Part shown: piece by piece, positions 19,472 through 31,403 of the stretch
Position numbering within the stretch: the stretch's first letter is position 1
Layout of the letters: each line of letters starts with the position of its first letter
Assembly: GCF_014836645.1 (NCBI RefSeq)
Contig: NZ_JACSQM010000013.1
Location: 1-61,731, forward strand
Reading direction: 5' to 3'
Source of the DNA: Fictibacillus norfolkensis
GTDB taxonomy: Bacteria; Bacillota; Bacilli; Bacillales; Fictibacillaceae
Length of the DNA stretch: 61,731 bases
Notes under the pieces: model-generated
Database searches by the model: none
The model's input: the letters and a program-made list of their open reading frames with translations, nothing else
Told to the model about the DNA's origin: nothing
Translations under genes and position numbers: made by a program

Positions 19472-19500
19472 TTGTAATCACTTCAAAAAGGTGATAGAAT
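19472..19500 (+). promoter_or_regulatory. Candidate promoter upstream of rplK
   Basis: TTGTAA (19472-19477), 17 bp, TAGAAT (19495-19500), just after the nusG stop. Transcription from here would include the hairpin at 19529-19554 before rplK. Confidence 0.65.
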
Positions 19501-19528
19501 TTTTTATGTTTGATATTACTAATCAACT

Positions 19529-19560
19529 GCTTCCTCTCTTTTAGGAGGGGAAGCGTATTT
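19529..19560 (+). terminator. Terminator-like hairpin in the rplK leader
   Basis: A 10 bp stem (GCTTCCTCTC 19529-19538 with GAGGGGAAGC 19545-19554, one G-U) and 6-base loop is followed by GTATTTTTG. It may end the nusG transcript, or attenuate the L11 transcript that starts just upstream. Confidence 0.7.
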
Positions 19561-19618
19561 TTGAGTGGGAGGGTTTCGGCCCATAATACCACATCACGGA
19601 CTTAAGGAGGTGTGTCGC

Positions 19619-20044
19619 GTGGCTAAAAAGGTTATTAAGATGGTAAAATTGCAAATCCCTGCTGGTAAAGCAAACCCGGCACCGCCAGTTGGACCTGCAC
19701 TAGGACAAGCTGGGGTAAACATCATGGGATTCTGTAAAGAATTCAACGCTCGTACTGCTGATCAAGCTGGTTTAATCATTCCGGTAGAAATCACGGTTTT
19801 CGAAGACCGTTCATTTACATTCATCACTAAAACTCCTCCGGCTGCTGTTCTTTTAAAGAAAGCTGCGGGAATCGAGTCAGGTTCTGGTGAGCCGAACAAG
19901 AAAAAAGTTGCGACTGTAAAGCGTGATAAAGTTCGCGAAATCGCAGAATCAAAAATGCCTGACCTAAACGCTGCTAGTGTTGAAGCTGCAATGCGTATGG
20001 TTGAAGGTACAGCACGCAGCATGGGAATTGTTATCGAAGACTAA
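19619..20044 (+). CDS. rplK: Ribosomal protein L11
   Basis: 141 residues from GTG 19619, preceded by a strong AAGGAGGTG ribosome site; an open frame further upstream is not used. The N-terminal domain ([20 protein letters not shown]) and the C-terminal rRNA-binding domain ([15 protein letters not shown]) are typical. L11 forms the factor-binding stalk base with 23S rRNA and is needed for RelA activation. rplA follows after 162 bp containing two hairpins. Confidence 0.96.
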   Translation: MAKKVIKMVKLQIPAGKANPAPPVGPALGQAGVNIMGFCKEFNARTADQAGLIIPVEITVFEDRSFTFITKTPPAAVLLKKAAGIESGSGEPNKKKVATVKRDKVREIAESKMPDLNAASVEAAMRMVEGTARSMGIVIED

Positions 20045-20065
20045 TCCCTGTGTTTGATGTCTATT

Positions 20066-20161
20066 AGGTTGCGAGTAAATGGATTGATATCCTGCCCGTC
20101 AAACGGTTCGCAACCTTTATTCATGCAATGCGTGTAATTGCACTTGATCTTTTAGTGCAAT
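20066..20161 (+). promoter_or_regulatory. Two hairpins in the rplK-rplA gap
   Basis: AGGTTGCGA (20066-20074) can pair with TCGCAACCT (20108-20116), and ATTGCACT (20137-20144) with AGTGCAAT (20154-20161). Neither is followed by a clean T run. They could be an L1-binding autoregulatory site or mRNA processing signals. I cannot match them to a named leader family. Confidence 0.5.
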
Positions 20162-20206
20162 AAGTGGGAGGAATATCCGCTAAACCACATAAGGAGGACA
20201 AAACAA

Positions 20207-20908
20207 ATGGCAAACAAAGGTAAGAAGTACCAAGAAGCGGCTAAATTAGTAGACCGCACAAAAGCATATGACGCTGCAGAAGCGATCGAGCTAGTTAAAA
20301 AAGCTGCTCCTGCAAAATTTGACGAGTCTGTAGAAGTTGCAGTTCGTTTAGGTGTAGACACGAAGAAAGCTGACCAACAAGTTCGTGGAGCAGTAGTGCT
20401 TCCAAACGGAACTGGTAAGACTCAACGTGTATTAGTTTTCGCAAAAGGTGAAAAAGCAAAAGAAGCTGAAGCTGCTGGAGCAGATCACGTTGGCGATTCT
20501 GACTACATCAACAAAATCCAACAAGGTTGGTTCGAGTTCGACGTAATCGTTGCAACTCCGGACATGATGGCTGAAGTTGGTAAACTTGGACGTGTTCTAG
20601 GACCTAAAGGTTTAATGCCTAACCCTAAAACAGGAACAGTTACATTTGAAGTTGAAAAAGCGATTAACGAAATCAAAGCTGGTAAAGTAGAATACCGTGT
20701 CGACAAGACTGGTAACGTTCACGTTCCAATCGGTAAAGTATCTTTCGAAGCTGAGAAGCTTGCAGAAAACCTTAACACAATCATCGAAACATTGTTGAAA
20801 GTTAAGCCTGCAGCTGCAAAGGGAACTTACATGAAGAACGTTGCTGTTTCTTCAACAATGGGACCTGGGATCAAAGTTAATCCATCTTCATTTGCTGTAA
20901 AACGATAG
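20207..20908 (+). CDS. rplA: Ribosomal protein L1
   Basis: 233 residues. The conserved core includes [35 protein letters not shown] and the C-terminal [14 protein letters not shown]1 builds the E-site stalk on 23S rRNA and is often a translational autoregulator. The Shine-Dalgarno is AAGGAGG. Its stop codon directly abuts the -35 box of the rplJ promoter. Confidence 0.96.
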   Translation: MANKGKKYQEAAKLVDRTKAYDAAEAIELVKKAAPAKFDESVEVAVRLGVDTKKADQQVRGAVVLPNGTGKTQRVLVFAKGEKAKEAEAAGADHVGDSDYINKIQQGWFEFDVIVATPDMMAEVGKLGRVLGPKGLMPNPKTGTVTFEVEKAINEIKAGKVEYRVDKTGNVHVPIGKVSFEAEKLAENLNTIIETLLKVKPAAAKGTYMKNVAVSSTMGPGIKVNPSSFAVKR

Positions 20909-20937
20909 TTGACAAACGGGTTTATACCCGTTATATT
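20909..20937 (+). promoter_or_regulatory. rplJL promoter
   Basis: TTGACA (20909-20914), 17 bp, TATATT (20932-20937). The spacer contains the palindrome AACGGG...CCCGTT. It directly precedes the L10 leader. Confidence 0.88.
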
Positions 20938-20943
20938 ATATAC

Positions 20944-21110
20944 TGTTAAACACAAACGCATCAGATGAATGCCGTAGACAGCAGGAGCCAACTGGCTTAA
21001 ATCTTCCTGCCGAGGTGAAGCATCGATAAGCTCATTAGTTAATTACTTATGACTTTAGATACTCACGCCTCCATGTCTCGACATGGAGGCTTTGTTTTTG
21101 GACAAAACCT
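20944..21110 (+). ncRNA. L10 ribosomal protein leader
   Basis: The ~165 base untranslated leader before rplJ contains the conserved region AGACAGCAGGAGCC...CTTCCTGCCGAGGTG and ends in an intrinsic terminator. In bacilli the L10-L12 complex binds this leader and lowers its own synthesis by attenuation. Family assignment rests on position and these blocks; a covariance search would settle it. Confidence 0.85.
21067..21099 (+). terminator. L10-leader attenuator
   Basis: A perfect 10 bp stem GCCTCCATGT (21067-21076)/ACATGGAGGC (21081-21090) with a CTCG tetraloop, followed by TTTGTTTTT. It ends 45 bp before rplJ, so it acts as a regulated terminator inside the leader. Confidence 0.92.
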
Positions 21111-21144
21111 GCGGTGATGCAATCATTTTACAGGAGGTGTAATA

Positions 21145-21642
21145 ATGAGCAGCATTTTAGAAACAAAAAAGCAGTTAGTATCCACTATTTCTGAGAAAAT
21201 CAAAAATAGCCAATCAACAATCCTTGTTGACTACCGTGGTCTTACTGTTTCTGAGGTTACTGAACTTCGTAAGTCACTGCGTGATGCTGGCATCGAGTTT
21301 AAAGTTTACAAAAACTCAATGGTAGTTCGCGCTGCTGAAGAAAACGATCTTAACCTATCAGAACACTTAACTGGTCCTACAGCGATCGCATTCTCAAATG
21401 AAGATGTTGTAGCTCCTGCTAAGATTCTTAACGACTTCGCTAAGAAACACGAAGCGCTTGAGATCAAAGCTGGTGTAATCGAAGGACGTATCGCGTCTCT
21501 AGAAGAAGTGAAAGCTCTTGCTGAACTTCCATCAAGAGAAGGTCTTCTTTCTATGGTACTCAGCGTGCTTCAAGCACCTATCCGCAACTTTGCGTTGGCT
21601 ACTAAAGCCGTTGCAGAACAAAAAGAAGAACAAGGCGCATAA
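21145..21642 (+). CDS. rplJ: Ribosomal protein L10
   Basis: 165 residues. The N-terminal rRNA-binding domain includes [19 protein letters not shown] and the C-terminal helix that carries L7/L12 dimers is [14 protein letters not shown]10 anchors the L7/L12 stalk recruiting translation GTPases. Strong CAGGAGGTG ribosome site; rplL follows after 47 bp. Confidence 0.96.
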   Translation: MSSILETKKQLVSTISEKIKNSQSTILVDYRGLTVSEVTELRKSLRDAGIEFKVYKNSMVVRAAEENDLNLSEHLTGPTAIAFSNEDVVAPAKILNDFAKKHEALEIKAGVIEGRIASLEEVKALAELPSREGLLSMVLSVLQAPIRNFALATKAVAEQKEEQGA

Positions 21643-21689
21643 GTCTTATCTTCAACCAATAACTTACATTCCATAAGGAGGAAATTATA

Positions 21690-22052
21690 ATGTCTAAAGA
21701 GCAAATCATTGAAAGCTTAAAAACAATGACTGTTTTAGAGCTTAACGACCTAGTAAAAGCAATCGAAGAAGAGTTTGGTGTAACTGCTGCTGCTCCTGTA
21801 GCTGCTGCTGGTGCTGCTGCTGGAGAAGCTGCTGCTGAGCAAACTGAATTCGACGTAATTCTTACAAGTGGTGGAGCTTCAAAAATTAAAGTTATCAAAG
21901 TTGTTCGTGAACTTACAGGTCTTGGCCTTAAAGAAGCGAAAGAGCTTGTTGACGGAGCACCAAAGCCAGTTAAAGAAGGCGTTGCTAAAGAAGAAGCTGA
22001 AGAAATCAAAGCTAAACTTGAAGAAGTTGGCGCTGCTGTTGAAGTTAAGTAA
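21690..22052 (+). CDS. rplL: Ribosomal protein L7/L12
   Basis: 120 residues. The N-terminal dimerisation region is followed by a flexible alanine/glycine-rich hinge (about 31-50, encoded by GCT runs) and the globular factor-binding domain with [21 protein letters not shown]7/L12 dimers contact EF-G and EF-Tu. A terminator ten bases downstream closes the rplJL operon. Confidence 0.96.
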   Translation: MSKEQIIESLKTMTVLELNDLVKAIEEEFGVTAAAPVAAAGAAAGEAAAEQTEFDVILTSGGASKIKVIKVVRELTGLGLKEAKELVDGAPKPVKEGVAKEEAEEIKAKLEEVGAAVEVK

Positions 22053-22061
22053 TTCAAAAGA

Positions 22062-22090
22062 AAAGGTTCGCCCGATGGCGGACCTTTTTG
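22062..22090 (+). terminator. Intrinsic terminator after rplL
   Basis: AAAGGTTCGCC (22062-22072) pairs with GGCGGACCTTT (22077-22087), one G-U, CGAT loop, followed by more T. Confidence 0.92.
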
Positions 22091-22163
22091 TTTGTTTCGC
22101 TTAATCTTTTAGAATAAATTTATTCTAAATTAGCAGTTTCTAATCTTGTCTCTTCTTTGAACA

Positions 22164-22291
22164 GTTGATTGAAGTGGAAGGTGCGAGACTCCTGCAGGAC
22201 AGGCGGGCAGGTGAGACACTTATACGTGAAACGTACGAATGTGGGTCAGCGCTTGCCCTGCGGAAAGCGAGCACCTGAAACGGAAATCAAC
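22164..22291 (-). repeat. Dispersed hairpin element, copy 5 (inverted)
   Basis: 128 bp, GTTGATT at the left and GGAAATCAAC at the right on the plus strand. The loop region differs from copies 3 and 4 (it contains tacgtgaaacgtacg, itself a palindrome). It occupies the gap between the rplL terminator and the methyltransferase gene. Confidence 0.86.
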
Positions 22292-22395
22292 ACTACCGAA
22301 TGCGACATTGTAAAAGCATCTTTATAGATAGACCGTTAAAGAATTTGGGAACGGGAATACTGTCTTTATCAGAAGGTAAGGAGAGTTTAAAAACG

Positions 22396-22998
22396 ATGAA
22401 AAACCATTATTATTCTGAAACACCTGGTACAGAAAGCAAAAGAGAAACATGGGATTTTTCTTTAAACGGCGAAAAGTTTCGTTTTACGACAGATGCTGGT
22501 GTCTTTTCGAAGAAAGAAGTAGATTTTGGCAGTCGTGTTTTAATAGAGTCCTTTGTACCTCCAGAAGTATCTGGTGATTATATAGATGTAGGATGCGGTT
22601 ACGGGCCAATCGGGCTTTCGCTTGCTAGAGCGGAACAAGATCGTGTTGTTCAAATGGTGGATATCAATGAAAGAGCAATTGAACTTGCTAAGCTGAACGC
22701 AGATAAGAACAAGGTTGATAATGTAAAGATCTATAAAAGTTACTTATTTGCTGAAGTGAAGGATGAAGAGTTCGCTGCCGTTATCACAAATCCGCCGATT
22801 CGTGCAGGTAAGACGGTCGTTCATCAAATTTTTGAAGAAGCTTATCACAAACTTTGCGTTGGTGGCGAGTTATGGGTAGTTATTCAAAAGAAACAAGGTG
22901 CGCCATCTGCTATGGATAAAATGGAACAATTATTCGGCCAAGTTGAAACGGTTGCGAAGAAAAAAGGCTACTATATTTTACGCGCAATAAAAGTTTGA
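22396..22998 (+). CDS. rsmC: RsmC-like class I rRNA methyltransferase (YbxB)
   Basis: 200 residues from ATG 22396, with AAGGAGAG ~12 bases upstream. An in-frame ATG at 22300 would add residues unlike the family. The S-adenosylmethionine loop DVGCGYGPIG (about 67-76) and the catalytic TNPPIRAG are visible. By family it methylates a guanine N2 in 16S rRNA, though the precise base in bacilli is less certain. It sits between rplL and rpoB as in B. subtilis. Confidence 0.9.
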   Translation: MKNHYYSETPGTESKRETWDFSLNGEKFRFTTDAGVFSKKEVDFGSRVLIESFVPPEVSGDYIDVGCGYGPIGLSLARAEQDRVVQMVDINERAIELAKLNADKNKVDNVKIYKSYLFAEVKDEEFAAVITNPPIRAGKTVVHQIFEEAYHKLCVGGELWVVIQKKQGAPSAMDKMEQLFGQVETVAKKKGYYILRAIKV

Positions 22999-23074
22999 CT
23001 TGATAAATTCCGTATGTTAGTTTTATAAAATGCCAATGGATTCGCATTTTGCTGCTTATTTTTCGTGGTAAGCG

Positions 23075-23104
23075 AAAAAACGTTGATAAATCAACGTTTT
23101 TTAC
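23075..23104 (+). terminator. Bidirectional-looking terminator before rpoB
   Basis: AAAAAACGTTGA (23075-23086) and TCAACGTTTTTT (23091-23102) form a perfect 12 bp stem around TAAA. A/T runs on both sides mean it could work on either strand. Confidence 0.88.
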
Positions 23105-23147
23105 TCATGTTTAGACGTATAGAATGCGAAAAAGTTGGACAAAATTA

Positions 23148-23153
23148 TATAAT
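23148..23153 (+). promoter_or_regulatory. Possible rpoBC promoter -10 box
   Basis: A perfect TATAAT lies 137 bp before rpoB and after the terminator, but 17 bp upstream there is only TGCGAA. A promoter is needed here because the terminator isolates rpoB; this is the best candidate. Confidence 0.45.
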
Positions 23154-23289
23154 AGCTTTTATCAAAATAGGAAAACTGCGGTTTTAAAAATATGAAACCC
23201 TTTTTCTTTTTGTTTTCTAACCTTCTTAATAGAATGTTAGAAAGAAATATGATACACGAAAAAAACGCTGGATTTGAGGGGTGAAGCAG

Positions 23290-26200
23290 TTGACAGGTCA
23301 ACTAGTTCAGTTTGGACGCCACCGCCAACGAAGAAGTTATGCAAGGATTAGCGAAGTGCTTGAATTACCAAACTTAATTGAAATTCAAACCGCTTCCTAT
23401 CAATGGTTTCTTGATGAGGGGTTACGTGAAATGTTCCGAGACATTTCGCCGATTGAGGATTTTACAGGGAACCTCGTTTTAGAGTTTATTGATTATAACT
23501 TAGGTGAGCCGAAGTATCCTGTAGATGAATCAAAAGAGCGCGATGTTACTTACGCTGCTCCGCTTCGTGTGAAAGTGCGTCTGATCAATAAAGAGACGGG
23601 CGAAGTAAAAGAGCAGGAAGTATTTATGGGAGATTTCCCGTTAATGACAGATACGGGAACCTTTGTGATCAACGGGGCAGAGCGTGTAATTGTATCACAG
23701 CTCGTTCGTTCACCAAGTGTTTACTATAGTGAGAAAATCGACAAAAACGGTAAAAAAGGTTTTACCGCTACTGTCATTCCAAACCGCGGTGCTTGGCTGG
23801 AGTTCGAAACAGATGCTAAGGACGTAGTTTATGTGCGTATTGACCGCACAAGAAAAATCCCTATTACCGTATTGCTTCGTGCTTTAGGGTTTGGGTCTGA
23901 TCAAGAAATCATTGATTTGCTTGGAGAAGACGAGTATCTACGCAACACGCTAGATAAGGATAATACAGAAGGAACGGAAAAAGCCCTTCTAGAAATCTAT
24001 GAGCGTCTTCGTCCGGGAGAGCCTCCAACAGTAGATAATGCAAAAAGTTTATTAGATTCTAGGTTCTTTGACCCTAAACGCTATGACTTAGCAAACGTTG
24101 GACGCTACAAAATCAATAAAAAGCTTCATATAAAGAATCGTCTCTTTAACCAGAAACTAGCTGAAACACTTGTTGATGCTGAAACTGGTGAAGTGATCGC
24201 TGAAGAAGGTACGCTTCTTGACCGTAGAACGCTAGATAAGATTATCCCTGCTCTTGAGAATGGTGTAGGCTTTAAAACCGTAACACCAGCAGGAGGAGTG
24301 GCTGAAGATCAAGATATCGCACTTCAATCTATCAAAGTCTATGCGCCTGATGATCAAGAGGGTGAAAGAATCATTAATGTTATTGGAAACGGACTTGTTG
24401 ATAAAGAAATTAAAAACATCACGGTTTCTGACATTATTGCTTCTATCAACTACTTCTTCAACTTATTGCATCAAGTAGGTACAACAGATGATATTGACCA
24501 TCTTGGAAACCGTCGTCTGCGTTCAGTTGGTGAGCTTCTTCAAAACCAATTCAGAATCGGACTTTCCAGAATGGAACGTGTTGTGCGTGAGCGTATGTCG
24601 ATCCAAGACACAAATGCGATCACACCACAAGCGTTGATCAATATTCGTCCTGTTATTGCATCTATTAAAGAGTTCTTCGGAAGCTCTCAGCTTTCACAGT
24701 TCATGGATCAAACGAACCCGCTAGCAGAATTGACGCACAAACGTCGTCTATCTGCACTAGGGCCAGGTGGTCTTACACGTGAGCGTGCAGGCTTTGAAGT
24801 TCGTGACGTTCACTACTCTCACTACGGTCGTATGTGTCCGATTGAGACGCCAGAGGGTCCGAACATCGGTTTGATCAACTCACTTTCTTCTTATGCAAAA
24901 GTGAACCAATATGGATTTATCGAAACACCATACCGTCGGGTTGATCCTGAAACAGGTCGTGTAACGAGCCGTATTGATTACTTGACTGCTGATGAAGAAG
25001 ATTTATACGTAGTTGCACAGGCGAACTCTATCTTAGGTGATAACGGAGAGTTCATGAACGAAGACGTAATCGCACGTTTCCGGGGTGATAACACTGTTGT
25101 TAAACGCGAACGCATCGATTATATGGATGTATCGCCGAAACAGGTAGTATCCGCTGCGACAGCATGTATTCCGTTCTTAGAAAATGATGACTCCAACCGT
25201 GCTCTAATGGGAGCGAACATGCAACGTCAGGCTGTACCTTTACTTGTTCCTGAATCACCAATCGTTGGTACAGGAATGGAGCACGTTTCAGCAAAAGACT
25301 CTGGAGCTGCAGTTATCTGTAAGCACGAAGGAATTGTTGAGCGCGTTACAGCGAAACAAGTTCAAGTACGCCGCATTAAAGAAGTAGATGGCAAGGAAGT
25401 TTCAGGCGACCTTGACACTTACAATATGCTTAAGTTTATTCGTTCCAACCAAGGAACGTGTTATAACCAGCGTCCGATCGTAAGCACAGGTAACCGCGTG
25501 ACGAAAGGGGAAATCTTAGCGGATGGCCCTTCAATGGAAGTCGGTGAACTTGCTTTAGGTCGTAACGTACTTGTTGCCTTCATGACTTGGGAAGGTTACA
25601 ACTACGAGGATGCTGTTATCATGAGTGAGCGTCTCGTTAAAGATGACGTTTATACTTCGATCCATATTGAAGAATATGAGTCAGAAGCGCGTGATACAAA
25701 ACTTGGACCGGAAGAAATCACTCGTGATATTCCAAACGTCGGAGAAGATGCATTACGCAACCTGGACGAACGCGGAATCATTCGTGTTGGTGCAGAAGTT
25801 AAAGATGGAGATATCTTAGTTGGTAAAGTAACGCCTAAAGGTGTAACTGAATTAACAGCTGAAGAACGTCTATTACATGCGATTTTCGGTGAAAAAGCTC
25901 GTGAAGTCCGCGATACATCATTGCGTGTACCTCACGGTGGAGATGGAATCATCCTTGACGTTAAAGTGTTTAACCGTGAAGATGGCGATGAACTACCTCC
26001 GGGTGTGAATCAGCTCGTTCGTGCATACATCGTGCAAAAACGTAAGATTCATGAAGGAGATAAGATGGCCGGCCGTCACGGAAACAAAGGTGTAATTTCT
26101 AAAATTATGCCTGAAGAAGATATGCCTTATCTTCCAGATGGAACACCAGTTGACATCATGTTAAACCCGTTAGGGGTACCTTCCCGTATGAACATCGGTC

Positions 26201-26832
26201 AGGTATTGGAGCTTCACCTTGGAATGGCTGCTCGTCAGCTAGGCATTCATGTTGCTACACCGGTATTCGATGGAGCACGTGAGGAAGATGTTTGGTCTAC
26301 GATCGAAGAAGCTGGAATGGCTCGCGATGGTAAAACAGTACTTTATGATGGACGTACAGGTGCTGCGTTTGATAACCGTGTATCAGTTGGGGTTATGTAT
26401 ATGATCAAACTGGCTCACATGGTTGATGACAAGCTACATGCTCGTTCAACTGGACCTTACTCACTTGTTACACAGCAGCCTCTTGGCGGTAAAGCTCAAT
26501 TTGGAGGTCAGCGTTTCGGTGAGATGGAAGTATGGGCGCTTGAAGCATATGGCGCGGCATACACACTACAGGAAATTCTTACGGTTAAATCCGATGATGT
26601 TGTCGGCCGTGTGAAAACGTATGAAGCCATCGTTAAAGGCGAAAACGTTCCTGAACCAGGTGTTCCAGAATCATTTAAAGTATTGATCAAAGAACTTCAA
26701 TCTCTTGGAATGGACGTTAAGATCTGTTCTGGAGATGACAAGGAAATTGAAATGAGAGAGCTTGATGATGAAGACGATCAGGCAAGCGAGAAACTAAATC
26801 TAAATCTTGAGTCTTACACTTCGAATGACTAA
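23290..26832 (+). CDS. rpoB: RNA polymerase beta subunit
   Basis: 1180 residues from TTG 23290, matching the Bacillus N-terminus [23 protein letters not shown] at 23281 overlaps the GAGGGG ribosome site. The rifampicin-binding cluster ([20 protein letters not shown], followed by RLSALGPGG) is wild type. The catalytic-site segments [13 protein letters not shown] and [12 protein letters not shown] are intact. The C-terminus ends in an acidic tail ([10 protein letters not shown]). rpoC follows after 29 bp. Confidence 0.97.
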   Translation: MTGQLVQFGRHRQRRSYARISEVLELPNLIEIQTASYQWFLDEGLREMFRDISPIEDFTGNLVLEFIDYNLGEPKYPVDESKERDVTYAAPLRVKVRLINKETGEVKEQEVFMGDFPLMTDTGTFVINGAERVIVSQLVRSPSVYYSEKIDKNGKKGFTATVIPNRGAWLEFETDAKDVVYVRIDRTRKIPITVLLRALGFGSDQEIIDLLGEDEYLRNTLDKDNTEGTEKALLEIYERLRPGEPPTVDNAKSLLDSRFFDPKRYDLANVGRYKINKKLHIKNRLFNQKLAETLVDAETGEVIAEEGTLLDRRTLDKIIPALENGVGFKTVTPAGGVAEDQDIALQSIKVYAPDDQEGERIINVIGNGLVDKEIKNITVSDIIASINYFFNLLHQVGTTDDIDHLGNRRLRSVGELLQNQFRIGLSRMERVVRERMSIQDTNAITPQALINIRPVIASIKEFFGSSQLSQFMDQTNPLAELTHKRRLSALGPGGLTRERAGFEVRDVHYSHYGRMCPIETPEGPNIGLINSLSSYAKVNQYGFIETPYRRVDPETGRVTSRIDYLTADEEDLYVVAQANSILGDNGEFMNEDVIARFRGDNTVVKRERIDYMDVSPKQVVSAATACIPFLENDDSNRALMGANMQRQAVPLLVPESPIVGTGMEHVSAKDSGAAVICKHEGIVERVTAKQVQVRRIKEVDGKEVSGDLDTYNMLKFIRSNQGTCYNQRPIVSTGNRVTKGEILADGPSMEVGELALGRNVLVAFMTWEGYNYEDAVIMSERLVKDDVYTSIHIEEYESEARDTKLGPEEITRDIPNVGEDALRNLDERGIIRVGAEVKDGDILVGKVTPKGVTELTAEERLLHAIFGEKAREVRDTSLRVPHGGDGIILDVKVFNREDGDELPPGVNQLVRAYIVQKRKIHEGDKMAGRHGNKGVISKIMPEEDMPYLPDGTPVDIMLNPLGVPSRMNIGQVLELHLGMAARQLGIHVATPVFDGAREEDVWSTIEEAGMARDGKTVLYDGRTGAAFDNRVSVGVMYMIKLAHMVDDKLHARSTGPYSLVTQQPLGGKAQFGGQRFGEMEVWALEAYGAAYTLQEILTVKSDDVVGRVKTYEAIVKGENVPEPGVPESFKVLIKELQSLGMDVKICSGDDKEIEMRELDDEDDQASEKLNLNLESYTSND

Positions 26833-26861
26833 AACAGGATATCAAAAGGGAGGTACGCTCC

Positions 26862-29800
26862 TTGATAGACGTAAATAATTTTGAATATATGAAAATTGGT
26901 CTTGCTTCACCGGACAAAATCCGGTCGTGGTCAAGAGGGGAAGTAAAAAAACCTGAAACAATCAACTACCGTACACTTAAGCCCGAAAAAGACGGCTTGT
27001 TCTGTGAAAGAATTTTCGGTCCTACAAAAGACTGGGAATGTCATTGCGGAAAGTATAAGCGCGTCCGTTATAAAGGCGTGGTTTGTGACCGTTGTGGTGT
27101 TGAAGTAACAAGAGCTAAAGTTCGACGTGACCGTATGGGTCACATCGAGCTTGCTGCTCCTGTATCTCACATTTGGTACTTCAAAGGTATCCCAAGCCGT
27201 ATGGGTCTTGTTTTGGATATGTCTCCAAGAGCATTAGAAGAAGTAATCTACTTTGCTTCATACGTTGTTACTGATACAGGAGATACTCCTCTTGAGAAGA
27301 AACAACTGCTTTCAGAGAAGGAATACCGCACATACCGTGAAAAGTATGGAAAAGGTTTCACTGCACAAATGGGTGCAGAAGCGATCAAACGTCTTTTAGA
27401 AGACATCGATGCTGAAAAAGAAGTTGAGATGTTGAAAGAAGAGCTTAAAACAGCACAAGGCCAACGCCGTACTCGTGCGATTAAGCGTTTAGAAGTACTA
27501 GAAGCATTCCGTCACTCAGGCAACCATGCCGATTGGATGATTCTAGAAGTACTTCCGGTTATTCCACCGGAATTGCGTCCGATGGTTCAGCTTGATGGTG
27601 GACGTTTTGCCACATCTGACCTTAACGACCTTTACCGTCGTGTTATCAACCGTAATAACCGTCTGAAGCGTCTATTAGACTTAGGTGCTCCAAACATTAT
27701 CGTTCAAAATGAAAAACGTATGCTTCAAGAAGCAGTTGATGCATTAATCGATAATGGTCGTCGTGGCCGTCCGGTTACTGGACCAGGAAATCGTCCGTTA
27801 AAATCACTTTCACACATGCTGAAAGGGAAACAAGGTCGTTTCCGTCAAAACTTGCTAGGTAAACGTGTTGACTACTCTGGACGTTCGGTTATCGTAGTAG
27901 GTCCGAACTTAAAGATGTACCAATGTGGTCTTCCTAAAGAGATGGCACTTGAGCTCTTCAAACCATTCGTTATGAAAGAGCTAGTATCAAAAGGTCTTGC
28001 ACACAACATCAAGAGTGCAAAACGCAAAGTAGAGCGCGTTCAGCCAGAAGTTTGGGATGTTTTAGAAGAAGTTATTCGTGAACACCCAGTTCTACTAAAC
28101 CGTGCACCTACACTTCACAGACTTGGTATCCAAGCATTCGAACCAACGCTTGTAGAAGGCCGTGCAATCCGTCTTCACCCGCTCGTATGTACAGCTTACA
28201 ACGCTGACTTTGACGGTGACCAAATGGCGGTCCACGTTCCTCTATCTGCTGAAGCACAAGCAGAGGCTCGTATCTTAATGCTAGCTGCCCAGAACATCTT
28301 GAACCCGAAAGATGGTAAGCCGGTAGTAACACCATCACAGGATATGGTTTTAGGTAACTATTACCTGACTCTTGAACGTGAAGGAGCTATTGGTGAAGGG
28401 TCTGTATTTAAAGACATCAACGAGGCGATCATCGCTTATGAAAATGGATTCGTGCACTTGCATTCTCGTATTGCAGTACCTGTATCCAGCTTAAATAAAG
28501 AAACGTTCACGGATGAACAGCAATCTAAGCTTCTTATGACGACAGTAGGTAAGTTGTTATTCAACGAGATCCTGCCGCCGTCATTCCCTTACATTAACGA
28601 ACCGACTACAACGAACCTTCAAGTGGAAACACCTGAAAAGTACTTCTTAGATCCGGCTGCTAATGTAAAAGAGGAAATCCAGAAGCATGAGGAAATTGTT
28701 CCATTCAAGAAAGGTATCTTAGGTAAGATTATCGCGGAAGTATTCAAACGCTTTAAGATTACTGAAACGTCTAAGATGCTTGACCGCATGAAGGACTTAG
28801 GATTTAAATATTCTACGCGCGCTGGTATTACGATCGGTGTATCCGATATCGTAGTATTACCTGAAAAGCAAGAGATCCTTGCTGTAGCCGAAGAAAAAGT
28901 AGTAAACGTTACTAAGCAATTCAGACGTGGTTTGATCACGGAAGAAGAGCGCTATGAGCGTGTAATCAATGTTTGGAGTTTGGCGAAAGACGAAATCCAA
29001 AATAAATTGATGGGTACACTTGATAAGCGAAACCCAATCTTCATGATGAGTGACTCCGGTGCCCGTGGTAACGCATCTAACTTTACGCAGCTAGCTGGTA
29101 TGCGTGGTCTGATGGCCAACCCGGCTGGTAAAATCATCGAGCTTCCAATCAAATCAAGTTTCCGTGAAGGCTTAACAGTACTCGAGTACTTTATCTCTAC
29201 TCACGGAGCGCGTAAAGGTCTTGCCGATACAGCCCTTAAAACAGCTGACTCAGGTTACCTTACTCGTCGTTTGGTTGACGTTGCTCAAGATGTTATCGTA
29301 CGTCAAGATGACTGTGGAACGGACCGTGGCTTAGAGGTTGCAGCTATTAAAGAAGGCAACGAAATTATCGAGCCTCTTCATGAGCGTTTGATTGGACGTA
29401 CTGCTTATAAAAAGGTATATCATCCTGAAACAAAAGAACTTCTTTTAGACGTTAATCAGCTGATCACTGAAGACATGGCCGCTCATATCGAAGAAGTAGG
29501 CGTGAAAGCAGTAACGATCCGTTCTGTATTTACATGTGACACACGTCACGGCGTTTGTAAGAAATGTTACGGACGAAACCTTGCAACAGGCTCTGATGTT
29601 GAAGTTGGGGAAGCTGTTGGAATTATCGCTGCTCAATCCATCGGTGAGCCAGGTACACAGCTTACAATGCGTACCTTCCATACAGGTGGAGTAGCAGGGG
29701 ACGATATCACACAAGGTCTTCCGCGTATCCAAGAATTGTTTGAAGCGCGTAACCCGAAAGGTCAAGCGGTTATCTCTGAGCTTGAAGGTACGGTTGTTGG

Positions 29801-30485
29801 CGTGAATGACAATAAGGATAAACGTGAAGTAGTCGTTCAAGGTGAAATTGAATCTAGATCTTACACGATTCCTTTCGGAGCACGTATTAAAGCGGTCGAA
29901 GGCGATAAGGTAACTGCCGGTCAAGTATTGACGGAAGGTTCGATCGATCCTAAAGAATTAATTAAAGTACGTGGTGCAGAAGGCGTACAAGAATACCTAT
30001 TGCGTGAGGTTCAGAAAGTTTACCGTATGCAAGGGGTAGAAATCGGAGATAAGCACGTTGAAGTAATGGTTCGCCAAATGCTTCGTAAAGTGCGCATCAT
30101 CGATTCTGGTGATTCTCAAGTACTTCCAGGAGCTCTTATGGATATTCATGCCTTTACGGATGTTAACCGTAGTGTACTTCTTGAAGGTGGAACTCCTGCT
30201 ACAGGTCGTCCAGTGCTTCTTGGTATTACAAAAGCATCTCTTGAGACAGAATCATTCTTATCTGCTGCATCATTCCAAGAGACAACGCGAGTTCTTACAG
30301 ATGCTGCCATCAAAGGTAAGCGTGACGAATTGCTCGGACTTAAGGAAAATGTTATTATTGGTAAGCTGATCCCGGCTGGAACGGGTATGAACCGTTACAG
30401 AAACATCGGAATCAACTCACCAGTAGTTGAAGATGAGAACAATGAAGAGGCTGAATTGCCTACAGAACTTGTTTCTCAAGATTAA
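26862..30485 (+). CDS. rpoC: RNA polymerase beta' subunit
   Basis: 1207 residues from TTG 26862 (GGGAGG eight bases upstream), giving the family start [18 protein letters not shown]. The N-terminal zinc ribbon CHCGKYKR...CDRCGVEV, the catalytic NADFDGDQM and the second zinc site ([14 protein letters not shown]) are all present. Both rpoB and rpoC use TTG starts. The C-terminus ends in an acidic stretch ([13 protein letters not shown]). Confidence 0.97.
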   Translation: MIDVNNFEYMKIGLASPDKIRSWSRGEVKKPETINYRTLKPEKDGLFCERIFGPTKDWECHCGKYKRVRYKGVVCDRCGVEVTRAKVRRDRMGHIELAAPVSHIWYFKGIPSRMGLVLDMSPRALEEVIYFASYVVTDTGDTPLEKKQLLSEKEYRTYREKYGKGFTAQMGAEAIKRLLEDIDAEKEVEMLKEELKTAQGQRRTRAIKRLEVLEAFRHSGNHADWMILEVLPVIPPELRPMVQLDGGRFATSDLNDLYRRVINRNNRLKRLLDLGAPNIIVQNEKRMLQEAVDALIDNGRRGRPVTGPGNRPLKSLSHMLKGKQGRFRQNLLGKRVDYSGRSVIVVGPNLKMYQCGLPKEMALELFKPFVMKELVSKGLAHNIKSAKRKVERVQPEVWDVLEEVIREHPVLLNRAPTLHRLGIQAFEPTLVEGRAIRLHPLVCTAYNADFDGDQMAVHVPLSAEAQAEARILMLAAQNILNPKDGKPVVTPSQDMVLGNYYLTLEREGAIGEGSVFKDINEAIIAYENGFVHLHSRIAVPVSSLNKETFTDEQQSKLLMTTVGKLLFNEILPPSFPYINEPTTTNLQVETPEKYFLDPAANVKEEIQKHEEIVPFKKGILGKIIAEVFKRFKITETSKMLDRMKDLGFKYSTRAGITIGVSDIVVLPEKQEILAVAEEKVVNVTKQFRRGLITEEERYERVINVWSLAKDEIQNKLMGTLDKRNPIFMMSDSGARGNASNFTQLAGMRGLMANPAGKIIELPIKSSFREGLTVLEYFISTHGARKGLADTALKTADSGYLTRRLVDVAQDVIVRQDDCGTDRGLEVAAIKEGNEIIEPLHERLIGRTAYKKVYHPETKELLLDVNQLITEDMAAHIEEVGVKAVTIRSVFTCDTRHGVCKKCYGRNLATGSDVEVGEAVGIIAAQSIGEPGTQLTMRTFHTGGVAGDDITQGLPRIQELFEARNPKGQAVISELEGTVVGVNDNKDKREVVVQGEIESRSYTIPFGARIKAVEGDKVTAGQVLTEGSIDPKELIKVRGAEGVQEYLLREVQKVYRMQGVEIGDKHVEVMVRQMLRKVRIIDSGDSQVLPGALMDIHAFTDVNRSVLLEGGTPATGRPVLLGITKASLETESFLSAASFQETTRVLTDAAIKGKRDELLGLKENVIIGKLIPAGTGMNRYRNIGINSPVVEDENNEEAELPTELVSQD

Positions 30486-30496
30486 TAAATGAAATG

Positions 30497-30526
30497 TTGA
30501 CATCGGGAGCGCATCGGTGATATGAT
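30497..30526 (+). promoter_or_regulatory. Promoter before rplGB and the str genes
   Basis: TTGACA (30497-30502), 18 bp, TATGAT (30521-30526), directly after rpoC. GGAGCGCAT and ATGTGCTCC around the spacer and start site can form a 9 bp stem. Confidence 0.8.
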
Positions 30527-30569
30527 TACGGATGTGCTCCTAAGATTTGTTACTTTGGAGGATATTCGT

Positions 30570-30818
30570 ATGTCTTATGAAAAAGTGACACAGGCTTCTG
30601 AAATTATCGTAGGTACTAAGCAAACAATCAAAGCTTTACAGAACGGCGAAGTCAAAGAGCTGGTCGTTGCGGAAGACGCCGATTTTCGAGTAACGAGCAA
30701 AGTATTGCAGATTGCCGAAGAGAAGCACGTACCGATCGTAAAGGTTGATTCCATGAAAAAGCTTGGAAAAGCATGCGGTATAGATGTCGGGGCCGCAACT
30801 GTTGCGATAAAAGGATAA
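30570..30818 (+). CDS. rplGB: L7Ae-family K-turn-binding protein (YbxF/RplGB)
   Basis: 82 residues from ATG 30570, with TTTGGAGGATA as ribosome site; an earlier in-frame ATG at 30522 overlaps the promoter -10. The L7Ae core is clear: [20 protein letters not shown] and the C-terminal [14 protein letters not shown]. The Bacillus protein binds kink-turn RNA and associates with ribosomes. It precedes rpsL as in B. subtilis. Confidence 0.93.
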   Translation: MSYEKVTQASEIIVGTKQTIKALQNGEVKELVVAEDADFRVTSKVLQIAEEKHVPIVKVDSMKKLGKACGIDVGAATVAIKG

Positions 30819-30825
30819 AATTCAT

Positions 30826-30874
30826 GTTTTTGCGATGGGCATCAATATCGCTCCTCTCGCAAAAACTTTCTTTT
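30826..30874 (+). terminator. Terminator-like hairpin between rplGB and rpsL
   Basis: A perfect 10 bp stem GTTTTTGCGA (30826-30835)/TCGCAAAAAC (30857-30866) with a 21-base loop is followed by TTTCTTTT. A second small hairpin (ACCACC/GGTGGT, 30888-30904) follows. It may reduce read-through into rpsL or set transcript ends. Confidence 0.6.
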
Positions 30875-30886
30875 GTCCTAAAATGA

Positions 30887-31357
<471 letters not shown>

Positions 31358-31403
31358 TATTTTTTAAAATAAACTAAACAACTATCAGAAAGGAGGGGAC
31401 CAC

